A stretch of DNA of 64,000 nt from Streptomyces zaomyceticus (GTDB lineage: Bacteria > Actinomycetota > Actinomycetes > Streptomycetales > Streptomycetaceae), in NCBI RefSeq assembly GCF_014656215.1, contig NZ_BNBZ01000035.1, forward strand, positions 1-64,000, read 5' to 3'. Position 1 is the stretch's first letter; each line of letters opens with the position of its first letter. Position numbers and translations under genes: made by a program. Shown here one piece after another: positions 1 to 7,757 of this stretch. The notes below the pieces were generated by a model, which worked only from the letters and a program-made list of their open reading frames with translations, had not been told where the DNA came from and searched no databases.

Positions 1-2
1 CC

Positions 3-77
3 CGCTACGACAAACGAGCCCGCCACTACAAAGCCCTGGTCACCATCGCCTGCCTGCGACTATGGCTCCCCAACTGA
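3..77 (+). CDS. C-terminal end of an IS5-family transposase (partial, cut by window edge)
   Basis: The first 25 codons read RYDKRARHYKALVTIACLRL and end in LPN-stop. This is the usual C-terminal tail of Streptomyces IS5-group DDE transposases (R-Y-D-K-R-A-x-x-Y-x-A-L-V-T-x-A-C-L-R). Only the tail is inside the window, so completeness of the element cannot be judged. About 15 bases after the stop lies a CTAG tetranucleotide (93-96), which could be a target-site duplication or the edge of the terminal repeat. The element sits immediately upstream of a lectin/ALF/toxin cluster, a common position for mobile DNA. Confidence 0.75.
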   Translation, partial: RYDKRARHYKALVTIACLRLWLPN

Positions 78-426
78 CATTGCGGACACGCCCTAGGACG
101 CTCCCGCCGCCCGGAGCCCGTACACGGATCGCCCTGCGAGGTGAGGGGACGCGGCGTGCGGGGTCGCCTCGCGAGGCTCTGGCTCGGTCGAACACCCCCG
201 GTCCCACCGGCGGCGGCTCGGCCTCGGTCGAACACCCCCGGCCCCACCCGCGCAGCACACGGACCGCGACGGCCCGCCGCGCGGTGCGGGCCGGGGTCCG
301 CTGTCGCGACCCGCACCGGGTCGGACAGCCCTCACCCACGCCGTGGCCGATCCGGCGTGAACCGTCCGCTCGGCGCGCCGGACCGGCCCCGGTGCGCCGC
401 GCGGCGCCCCTTCCGGCAGTCAACCC
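78..426. other. Intergenic stretch after the transposase tail
   Basis: No convincing gene. It holds two copies of a ~25-base direct repeat, ctcggtcgaacacccccgg, about 40 bases apart (near 183 and 223), and the presumed right end of the IS element near 78-100. The open frames crossing it in both directions continue far into neighbouring genes and look like GC-rich shadows. Confidence 0.5.
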
Positions 427-1116
427 ATGCTCCAACGAAACGGAACCGAACCAGTGATCTCGCAGAGAGTCCGTGCCGCGCTCGCCGTCGGCGCCGGCGT
501 CACCGCGCTCGTCGTAAGCACCGTCACCGCCCACGCCGCCCAGGCGGACACCGCGGATCCGCCGACACCGGCGCAGCGGGTCGTCCCCGACACCCCGGCC
601 GCCAAGGCCGCGGCGGCCGCCAGGGCCGCCGCGAACGCTCAAACGGTCGCCGCGCGGTCCCTGCGTACCGCCGGAGCACCCGAGTACGTCCGCTTCGCCG
701 CCGAGCACAGTGGCAAGTGCCTGACCGTCGCCAACGGCAGTCTGGCCAACGGTGCAAGGGCCGTGCAGTCGACGTGCGCTCCGGGCGCCGACAACCAGGT
801 CTTCAAGCTGCTGCCGGTCGGCGACTCCACCTTCGTCCTCCAGGGCAGACAGAGCGGGCGGTGCCTCACCTCCAGCGCGGCCGCGGACTGGAAGACGGGC
901 CAGCAGTGGTGCACCGACGACAAGTCCCAGCAGTGGAAGCTCGTGAGCACCCGGCCCGCGGAGGGCAGCCCACGCTTCGAACTGCGCCTCGTGGAGCAGC
1001 TCGAATTCTGCGCCACCGTGGCGAGCGTGAGCCCGAACGAAGGCGCCCCGACCTACATCGGTGCCTGCGGTGGTGTGGCCGCGGCCCGCTGGTCCATGGA
1101 GACGGTCACGTCCTGA
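427..1116 (+). CDS. Secreted ricin-type beta-trefoil lectin domain protein
   Basis: About 229 residues. An N-terminal signal peptide (basic stretch SQRVR, hydrophobic ALAVGAGVTALVV, Ala-rich cleavage region near AHAAQA) is followed by an Ala-rich linker. A single ricin-B-like trefoil follows from about residue 85: SGKCLTVANGS, then SGRCLTSS, then W-containing QQW motifs (GQQWCTDDKSQQWKL), the classic QxW signature. The role is probably sugar binding at or outside the cell surface; no catalytic domain is attached. The ATG at 427 has no clear ribosome site; GTG at 454 (ISQRV...) is an equally good start. It points the same way as the ALF protein and toxin downstream, but 200 bases separate them, so co-transcription is unproven. 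Confidence 0.75.
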   Translation: MLQRNGTEPVISQRVRAALAVGAGVTALVVSTVTAHAAQADTADPPTPAQRVVPDTPAAKAAAAARAAANAQTVAARSLRTAGAPEYVRFAAEHSGKCLTVANGSLANGARAVQSTCAPGADNQVFKLLPVGDSTFVLQGRQSGRCLTSSAAADWKTGQQWCTDDKSQQWKLVSTRPAEGSPRFELRLVEQLEFCATVASVSPNEGAPTYIGACGGVAAARWSMETVTS

Positions 1117-1316
1117 GGCGCCCTCCGCGCCTCCCCCTTTTCGCGCCCCGCGCGCTCCCTGCTGCCGCGCCCCGCGCGCCCCACGCCGAGAGGAACCCGA
1201 TCCCCGATGCACCGCACCACCCAAGCCGCCCCCGGCACCCCTGACGCCGGCCGGTTCGTCACACCCCCGGTCCACGCACAACGGCGGCGGACCGTCCAGG
1301 CCGGGCCGGTGACGGC

Positions 1317-2438
1317 GTGAGGCTTCATGGCTGGGCCGCCCACACGGTGGTCGCCGCCGCTCTGGCGGGCGGACTCCTCGCGGGCGCGGCCCCCGCCCGG
1401 GCCGACGGCGGCGCCCCGGAAGCGGCGCTCGGGACTCCCGCGGCGCCACCGGCCGACCACGCGTCCGACATTGCGTCCGACATCGCGGCCGAGGCCGCGG
1501 CCGAGGCGAGGGCGCGCGTGGAACGACTGGCGAAGTCCGCGCTGCCCGCGGAGATCCGCACATCGGCGTGGAACGCCCTGCGCAGCACACGTGGTGACGC
1601 GGCCGTCGCCGAATGGCTGGCCCCGGGCGGCGGCTACGACGCCGCCAAGCAGCGCATCCGCGATACGCGCTCACGCAACAGGGCGTTCTGTGAGCGGGTC
1701 GTACGGACCCATCCGGTGAGTTTCTCCCCCGAGGTACGAGCGGCCGCCGAGCGCGCGCTCAAGGGCAGCGACGCCGACCGTGCCGCCTTCGTGAAGACCG
1801 GCTACGCGGCGGCCGAGCTGCGCGACCGGTCCGTGCGCGAGGCCGATGCGCAGCACCGCCTCGAAATCGCCGCCAAGGACCGGGCGTTCGTCCTGGCCCT
1901 CGCCACCGAGGCCCCGGGCGAGCACGTGCGGACGGCCGCCCAGTGGGCGCTGCGCCCCGGGTCCGCGGACGCCGACGTCACGGAGTTCTTCGGGTACGGC
2001 TGGGCCAACGCCGCGATGCTCGACATGGAGGCGTACCGGCTGAACACGGCGGACGCGGAGGTGCGACGCCACCATGTGCTGTCCAGTCTCGTGGACCGGG
2101 CCGCCGCCGTCGAGCGGACCGTGGAGACCGCGGCCGACAAGGAGAAGGCGCGGGCCGATGCCTTGCTGGCGTGGCAGGCCGTGGCCGGGCACGCGGACGC
2201 GGCGCGCCTGGCCTGGCTGGCGCAGCAGGAGTCCGCCCGTGTGCAGGCGGAGAACTGGCGGGGCGTCACGGCGTTGGCCGAGGGCAGCGGTGGGGAGCTG
2301 TGGAAGCACATCGTCGCCCCGGCTCGGGCCCGCGCGGCGGAGTGGGAACAGGAGCAGGCGCAGGCCGGCGAGGCGGCCCTGTTCTGGCAGGGCATGGCCG
2401 ACCGGGCCCGCGCGAGCGCGGCCCGTCTCGAGGGCTGA
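1317..2438 (+). CDS. Secreted ALF-repeat protein without a toxin tip
   Basis: 373 residues from GTG with a signal peptide (AAALAGGLLAGAAPARA). The mature part contains several ALF-type repeats of roughly 50-70 residues: WNALRSTRGDAAVAEWLAPG, AAERALKGSDADRAAFVKTG, and TAAQWALRPGSADADVTEFF. The ALF family is a short actinobacterial repeat (Ala, Leu and Phe at fixed positions) found in the N-terminal parts of secreted polymorphic toxins. The C-terminal third is Ala/Glu/Arg-rich helix without a recognisable enzymatic domain. It is directly followed by the large ALF toxin gene, separated only by two tandem repeat arrays. It may be a structural partner, or a toxin-type protein that never had or has lost its tip. 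Confidence 0.75.
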   Translation: MRLHGWAAHTVVAAALAGGLLAGAAPARADGGAPEAALGTPAAPPADHASDIASDIAAEAAAEARARVERLAKSALPAEIRTSAWNALRSTRGDAAVAEWLAPGGGYDAAKQRIRDTRSRNRAFCERVVRTHPVSFSPEVRAAAERALKGSDADRAAFVKTGYAAAELRDRSVREADAQHRLEIAAKDRAFVLALATEAPGEHVRTAAQWALRPGSADADVTEFFGYGWANAAMLDMEAYRLNTADAEVRRHHVLSSLVDRAAAVERTVETAADKEKARADALLAWQAVAGHADAARLAWLAQQESARVQAENWRGVTALAEGSGGELWKHIVAPARARAAEWEQEQAQAGEAALFWQGMADRARASAARLEG

Positions 2439-2639
2439 TGTCCGGGGACCGGCTGAGGGACAGATGCCGCTGGCCGGCTGAAGGGGCCGATGTCCGGGGC
2501 TGGGCCGAAGGGCCGATGTTCGCGGCCCGGTTCAAGGGCTGACCTCCGCGGACCCCCGCAAGGAGCGATGCTCGGGGACCGCATCGATGGCCGGCCTCCT
2601 CGGCCCGCCCGATGGGCTGATGTCGGCGGGGTCGGCGTG
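2431..2639. repeat. Degenerate ~26-bp tandem repeat, about 8 units
   Basis: Successive units of 25-27 bases share a core like agggctgatgtccggggacc followed by ggctga. Units begin near 2431, 2457, 2482, 2509, 2535, 2561, 2588 and 2613. The first unit contains the stop codon of the ALF-repeat gene (TGA 2436-2438), so the array begins inside the gene end and fills the following spacer. Confidence 0.7.
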
Positions 2640-2692
2640 CCGTCCCCGCCGGTCCCCGGCATGTTCCGGCCGGTTCCCCGTACGTCCCCGCA

Positions 2693-2823
2693 GGCGCGAC
2701 GCCGGCTTCGCGTACCACCGGTTCGACCGGCCGCCGGCTTCCGCGTATCCGCGGTGCGACCGACAGTCGGCCTCCGCGTACCCCCGGTTCGACCGGCGGC
2801 CGGCTTCCGCGTACCCGCGGTTC
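2693..2823. repeat. 33-bp tandem repeat, 4 units, upstream of the toxin gene
   Basis: Units at 2693-2724 (32 bases), 2725-2757, 2758-2790 and 2791-2823 share gaccggcggccggcttccgc and gtacccgcggttc. 33 is a multiple of three and the toxin frame stays open through the array (peptide FDRRPASAYPR repeated). However, the strong signal peptide and the ribosome site at 2884 argue that the array is non-coding spacer. Confidence 0.75.
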
Positions 2824-2883
2824 GACCCCCTGCCCGTAAAGCGTGGGCGGGGGGCTTTTTCCGATCACCGAGAGGGAAATCCA

Positions 2884-5800
2884 GTGATAGGTAGGTTCCG
2901 GCCCAGGGCCGGACAGCGCAGAGCGCGGGGCCGTGTGTCCGGTGCTCTCGGCAAGGTGGTGTCGGCGACGCTCGCCGCGGCGCTGCTGGGTGGGATGACG
3001 ACGCAGGCGGCCGCCGAGGAGAGGCAGCCGCAGAAAACGGACCTGGCGCGGCTGCTGTCCGCCCTGGGTGAGGCCCCGCCGTCCGAGGCCCCTCGCCGGG
3101 CGCCGACGCGTCTTGAGGCGATGAGCGCGGCTTCGGACCGGCAACTCGTCGAGGACTTCGCGGAGTTCGACGAGGAGGAAGAGGTCCGCGCGGCCGCTCG
3201 GGCCGCGCTGGAGAGCACGGACCCGAATGCGATCCGTGAATTCCTGGAGCGCGGCGAGGCCGAGGCCCGCCAGCGCGCCAAGGACAGGCAGGGCGCCACG
3301 GACGTGGCGAACCGGCAGAAGATCGAGCCGCTGCGCGGCACGGGTGGGCCGTTCTTCAACGCAGAGGTCGAACGGGTTCTGAAGGGCACCGCCCGTGACC
3401 GCGCGGACTTCCTGGCGTTCGGCGCGGAGATCGCCCGCCAGCGGGATGCCGCGACGGAGCAGAACGAGAAGGAGCGCGCGGCGGAGAACCGCAAGCGCGT
3501 GGAGATGCTCGCCGCGGTCGGCGGCCCGGCCGTGAAGGCCGCCGCGCGGCAGGCGCTCGCCGCGGGCGACGACAAGGCCGTCGCGGAGTTCCTCGCCCAG
3601 GGCTACCTCGTCGCGGCGCGGAAGGACTCCGCGGATCAGGCCGCGCACGAGAAGGCACAGCAGGAGGCACTGGCCGAGGCGGCGCGGCTGCGGAAGCTCG
3701 CCGAGAACACGGCGCGCGCCGCTGTGGCCCGCACCAAGCTGATCACCGCGCACGGGTCCGCCGTCAAGGGCTTGAAGGAGGCGTCGAACGCGATGAGCGC
3801 GGCTGCCTCGCAGTCGCGTCTCGCCGACCGGATGCTGGCCGCCGACAAGGCGGGCAAGCGGGTCTCGGACTACGGCCCGGTCAAGGCGGAGATCGCCCGG
3901 CAGGTCGACAACGCCAAGGGCGCCGCGAAAGCCGCGCAGGTCGCGGCGGGCCTCGCCAAGGTCCAGGCGGATGTCCTGGTCGAGACCGGGCTCACCCACG
4001 GCGTGCAGTGGTCGGACATCGCCACCGGCATCGCGGGCGCCGCGGACGCCGCGGTGAAGGCCGCGGAGACGGCGCAGCACGCGGTGGACGCCACGGCGGC
4101 CGACGCGGCGGGCCTCAACGCGCAGAACCAGGCGGAGCTGCATGCGCAGCAGGCCACCAAGTGGCGTGCGAACGCCCAGCAGCACGCCGCCGCGGCGGCG
4201 CGTCTCGCGGCGGCCGCCGCGCAGCAGGCCAGGATCGCGACGGACGCGGCGGCGAAGTCGCGCCAGGCGCGCGTCGAGGCCGAGCAGGCGGAGAAGCAGG
4301 CGTGGGCGCACGCCCAGAAGACCCGTGACGCGCGGATCGAAGCGCAGCGGCAGGCGAGGATCGCGGCCGAGCAGCGGGCGATCGCCGAGAAGGAACGGGA
4401 GCTGGCGGCCGCCGCACGGGTTCGGGCGGAGCAGGAGCGTGACCGGGCCGCCGCGGCGCGGGCCCGTGCGGAGGCCGAGCAGCGCGAGGCGTCCGCACGG
4501 CGTGCCGATGCGCAGGCCGCGGCGGCGATCGCCGCCGAGAAGCGTGCCACCGCGCAGACCCGGGAAGGGATCGCGTCCCGGGCCGACGAGGACGCGCGCG
4601 GTGAGGAGAGCAAGGCGCGTACCGCGCGCGACAAGGCCGCGGAGGCGGAACGGCTGCACCGTGCGGAGGACTCGCGGGCGCGTGCCACCGAGGCCCACGC
4701 GGCCAAGGTGAAGGGTACGGAGTACGCGGAGGAGGCACGGACCGCGGCCACCGAGGCACGAGGCGCCGCCAACGAGGCCAGGAGCGCGGCGGGCCAGGCC
4801 CGTAGCGCCGCCGACGCGGCGTCCGGTGCCGCGACCCGTTCGCGCCAGGCGGCCATCGAAGCCGCCGGCGCGGCCTCCCGCGCACGCGCCGCGGCGTCCG
4901 AGGCCACCGCGCACGCGGCGCGCGCCAACGCGGCCGCGAACAAGGCGGAAGCAGCCGCCTACGCGGCGAACGCGGCCGCGAACAAGGCCGAGTCCGAGGC
5001 TGCCCTGACCCGGGCCGCCGCCAACCGGGCGAACGCCCAGGCGTCCGAGGCCACCGCCCAGGAGGCGCGGGCCGGCATCGCCGCGCACGAGGCGTCACGG
5101 CTGGCCGGTCTGGCCGCGACGGAGGCCAACCAGTCCCTCCAGGCCGCCAACCGCACCCGGGAGGAAGCCGACGGCGCCGTACGCGAGGCCGCCATGGCCC
5201 GTGTGCAGTCGGGGATCGCCGTCCAGGCCGCCACCTCTGCCCGCGGCACCGCGGCCGGTATCGCCGACCCGGCGAACACCGCGCTCCTCATCACCGCGCC
5301 GTTCGTCGGTACGGAGGTGAGCGCGGACTTCGCGGCCGAGGTCGCCAAGGCCGCGGTGGAACTCGGCCAGTCCGAGGTCACCAAGGCCGAGGCACGGGCC
5401 GCGGAGGCGGTCAAGGCCGCCGAAGCCGCCGAAGCCGCGGCGAAGAAGGCCAACGCGCAGGTCGGCCCCGCCTTCACGGCCGCCGCAGCGGCGGCGCGCT
5501 CCTCCGCGGACGCGGCCCGCTCCTCGGCCTCCGCGATGAAGTCGGCGGCGGCAGCCGCCGAGGACGGCGCCAAGGCACGCGCGGCTGCCGCGCGCGCCAA
5601 CCAGGCGGACGTACAGGCCCAGGCCGACGCGAAGGTCGCCGGCCAGGCCGCCAACGAGGCATTCGCCGACGCCGCCGCCGCGCGCAACGCCGCCACCCGG
5701 GCCGAAGGGGAGGCCGAACGCGCCCGCGGCGCCGCCACGGAGGCGGAGAACCACGCCGCCGCCGCCAACAGCGCCGCCGCCCTCGCCGAGAAGGAGGCGG

Positions 5801-6873
5801 GCATCGCCCGGGGCGCGGCCACCCAGGCGGAGAAGGACGCGTCCGACGCCGCCGAGCTCGCCAACTCCGCCGAGGACCACGCCAAGTCCGCCGAGGAGGC
5901 CGCGAAGAACGCCGGCACCTACGCCAAGGAGGCCGACGAGGCCGCCAAGCGCGCCGAGGAGTACCAGCGCGAACAGGAGCGCAAGGAACGCGCCGAGGCC
6001 GCGAAGAACAAGGAGAAGAGCGAGGGCGGTCCGCTCGACCCGGAGGACGGCGAACGTCTGGCCCTCGAAGCGGCGGGCATCACGCCCGAGCAGTACGAGG
6101 CGGCCCGTCAACTCGCCGAGATGGGCATCCTCGACTACCTGATGGAGAACGGCGCCGAGATCCTCGTGGAGCTCGCCGCCGAGGACATCATGGAGTGCAT
6201 CGACGACCCGGACCTCGTCACGTGCATCTGGGCGATCGTGCAGAACTTCCCGGTGCTCAAGGCCGTGAAGATCGCGAGCAAGCTGCCCAGGATCGGCAAG
6301 GCCATCTGGGGCATCAAGGAGTTCCTCGACAAGTCGGCCAAGGCGAAGAAGGTGATCGACAAGGCCGACGAGATCATCGACTCCACGTACAAGAAGCTCC
6401 CGGCGTGCACGAAGAAGAAGCCGAAGAGCGCTCCGGTGGCACGTGGTGCGTCCTTCGCCGCGTTCTCCGGCACGGGCGCCCACCGGGCCTTCGCGGCGGC
6501 GGCGGGTGGCGGCCACGACTCGGGCGGCATCGGCCTCAAGCGGGAGGAGTTCATCGCCAAGCTGGTCGGCGGAACGGTCGCCAAGGACGACAAGGGCCAG
6601 GACATCAAGATCGTCATGCCCAACGTCGGTTCGAGCGGACTGGACGTCATCGGTCCGAACGGCGAGTACATCTACGTCGGCGGTGGCGCCAAGGCGAAGG
6701 ACCCGTCCAAGTTCGGCAAGGCTCTGAAGATCAACAAATACGCCGCCGACGAAGCGGGGGTCAAGGCCATCTACTATCTGGCCGACAACACCCCGGAATC
6801 GGCGATCAAGCAGGCCAAGAAGGCCTTTGGAGACGAGAATGTGCACATCTTCACACTGCCGAGCTGTGACTGA
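2884..6873 (+). CDS. Large secreted ALF/coiled-coil polymorphic toxin
   Basis: 1329 residues from GTG 2884, chosen for the AGAGGG ribosome site just upstream and the signal peptide that follows (VVSATLAAALLGGMTTQAAA). ALF repeats lie at about residues 60-250 (RAALESTDPNAIREFLERG, ARQALAAGDDKAVAEFLAQG). Residues ~280-1060 are an enormous Ala/Glu/Arg/Lys helical coiled coil, probably a rod. Residues ~1080-1185 form a hydrophobic pre-toxin segment (ILVELAAEDIMECIDDPDLV). The last ~120 residues are a compact unrelated domain with SSGLDVIGPNGEYIYVGGG, a following AKAKDPSKFGKALKI and AIKQAKKAFGDENVHIFTL. Such GxDV/GPNGEY/K-containing tips resemble nuclease-like ends of contact-dependent toxins; enzymatic class is inferred only. 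The next gene overlaps its stop codon by one base and is the presumed immunity gene. Confidence 0.8.
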   Translation: MIGRFRPRAGQRRARGRVSGALGKVVSATLAAALLGGMTTQAAAEERQPQKTDLARLLSALGEAPPSEAPRRAPTRLEAMSAASDRQLVEDFAEFDEEEEVRAAARAALESTDPNAIREFLERGEAEARQRAKDRQGATDVANRQKIEPLRGTGGPFFNAEVERVLKGTARDRADFLAFGAEIARQRDAATEQNEKERAAENRKRVEMLAAVGGPAVKAAARQALAAGDDKAVAEFLAQGYLVAARKDSADQAAHEKAQQEALAEAARLRKLAENTARAAVARTKLITAHGSAVKGLKEASNAMSAAASQSRLADRMLAADKAGKRVSDYGPVKAEIARQVDNAKGAAKAAQVAAGLAKVQADVLVETGLTHGVQWSDIATGIAGAADAAVKAAETAQHAVDATAADAAGLNAQNQAELHAQQATKWRANAQQHAAAAARLAAAAAQQARIATDAAAKSRQARVEAEQAEKQAWAHAQKTRDARIEAQRQARIAAEQRAIAEKERELAAAARVRAEQERDRAAAARARAEAEQREASARRADAQAAAAIAAEKRATAQTREGIASRADEDARGEESKARTARDKAAEAERLHRAEDSRARATEAHAAKVKGTEYAEEARTAATEARGAANEARSAAGQARSAADAASGAATRSRQAAIEAAGAASRARAAASEATAHAARANAAANKAEAAAYAANAAANKAESEAALTRAAANRANAQASEATAQEARAGIAAHEASRLAGLAATEANQSLQAANRTREEADGAVREAAMARVQSGIAVQAATSARGTAAGIADPANTALLITAPFVGTEVSADFAAEVAKAAVELGQSEVTKAEARAAEAVKAAEAAEAAAKKANAQVGPAFTAAAAAARSSADAARSSASAMKSAAAAAEDGAKARAAAARANQADVQAQADAKVAGQAANEAFADAAAARNAATRAEGEAERARGAATEAENHAAAANSAAALAEKEAGIARGAATQAEKDASDAAELANSAEDHAKSAEEAAKNAGTYAKEADEAAKRAEEYQREQERKERAEAAKNKEKSEGGPLDPEDGERLALEAAGITPEQYEAARQLAEMGILDYLMENGAEILVELAAEDIMECIDDPDLVTCIWAIVQNFPVLKAVKIASKLPRIGKAIWGIKEFLDKSAKAKKVIDKADEIIDSTYKKLPACTKKKPKSAPVARGASFAAFSGTGAHRAFAAAAGGGHDSGGIGLKREEFIAKLVGGTVAKDDKGQDIKIVMPNVGSSGLDVIGPNGEYIYVGGGAKAKDPSKFGKALKINKYAADEAGVKAIYYLADNTPESAIKQAKKAFGDENVHIFTLPSCD

Positions 6874-7457
6874 TGAGTGACGGCTACATCCGCTGGTACC
6901 GGGAGTCGGCGGCCACCTCGGTCTTCGAGGAGCAGGCACAGCTCTTCGCGGAGTACGGGATGCACCTCCCGCACCCGGCGCTGGGCGAGGCGGTCGTCGT
7001 CGACGTGGAGGGCGAGGACGTGCCGATCGGGCGGGACGAGCTGAGGATCCTCCTCGGCCGCCGCATCGCGTCGGTCACGATGAACTGGTGGTTCTCGGCC
7101 GACACCAACGTCCTGGACGCCTTCGTGTACGAGCCGCTGGGCTGCGAGATCCAGACTCTGTGGCTGGACGGTCTGTCGGCGGACGAGGCACATCGCGTCG
7201 AGTCGGCGGTCGTCGCGGCGACCACGCGCCTGCCGGTGCCGACGCGCGCGGTGATCGTGGACCGGCACGGGGTGACGGACCCGGAGGACTGGGACTCGTC
7301 GGTGCTGTACGACGGTGAGGAGGTCCCCCGCTTCCCGGACACGGTCGTGGTCCGGGGCCACCTCGCGGACATGCTCCTGGCCCGGACTCCGGACCTGGTC
7401 CGCGAGCCGGCGGGCCCGCGTCTGCACCGTGTGACGCGGGGCCCGGGCACCGGCTGA
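6873..7457 (+). CDS. Presumed immunity protein for the ALF toxin
   Basis: 194 residues, no signal peptide or membrane segment, acidic, hence cytoplasmic as expected for an immunity protein. Its ATG shares one base with the toxin stop (TGATG), so translation is coupled. I do not recognise the family. Visible features are MNWWFSADTNVLDAFVYEPL, a central DGLSADEAHRVESAV helix, and VIVDRHGVTDPEDWD. Function is assigned only from position directly behind a polymorphic-toxin C-terminus. A strong hairpin follows the stop, ending the operon here and supporting a two-gene unit. Confidence 0.65.
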   Translation: MSDGYIRWYRESAATSVFEEQAQLFAEYGMHLPHPALGEAVVVDVEGEDVPIGRDELRILLGRRIASVTMNWWFSADTNVLDAFVYEPLGCEIQTLWLDGLSADEAHRVESAVVAATTRLPVPTRAVIVDRHGVTDPEDWDSSVLYDGEEVPRFPDTVVVRGHLADMLLARTPDLVREPAGPRLHRVTRGPGTG

Positions 7458-7461
7458 GCGG

Positions 7462-7501
7462 TGCCCGTTCCGCGGCGGTCACGGCCGCCGCGGCACGGGC
7501 A
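7462..7501 (+). terminator. Hairpin after the toxin-immunity pair
   Basis: TGCCCGT plus CCGCGGCGG pairs with CCGCCGCGG plus ACGGGCA (two stem blocks of 9 and 7 bp with a one-base internal mismatch, loop of 6). It starts 4 bases after the immunity gene stop. No U-tract, as usual in Streptomyces. Confidence 0.7.
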
Positions 7502-7757
7502 CTCCGCTCGTGGCCGGCCGGTGTGGGCCATCGGCCGCCCCCGAGCGGGACCCGGTCGCCTCGGCGCCGGCTCCGGGCTTCGTCCCGGTCTGTTCACGGG
7601 CGGTTCGTACGACCATCGGAGCCCCGGCTTCCCACGGGCCCCTTCCGTGCGCCGGGTGCAGCGGCGGGCCCGGTTCCCCTCTTCCCCGGGGAACCGGGCG
7701 TGGCCAGAATCTGTCCCTGTGAGGGGAATGCCGGCCACGGCGTCGAGGGGGACAGAG

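Noticed and set aside
40..1674. 544-codon minus-strand frame opposite lectin and ALF genes
   Set aside because: Arg/Gly/Pro-rich antisense shadow lacking any motif.
2587..2883. Upstream extension of the toxin frame through the 33-bp repeats
   Set aside because: No ribosome site at the upstream ATG; a signal peptide directly follows GTG 2884, which has one.
2266..5088. Minus-strand open frame of 940 codons opposite the toxin gene
   Set aside because: Mirror of the Ala-rich coiled coil; low-complexity Arg/Leu/Gly, no start signals.
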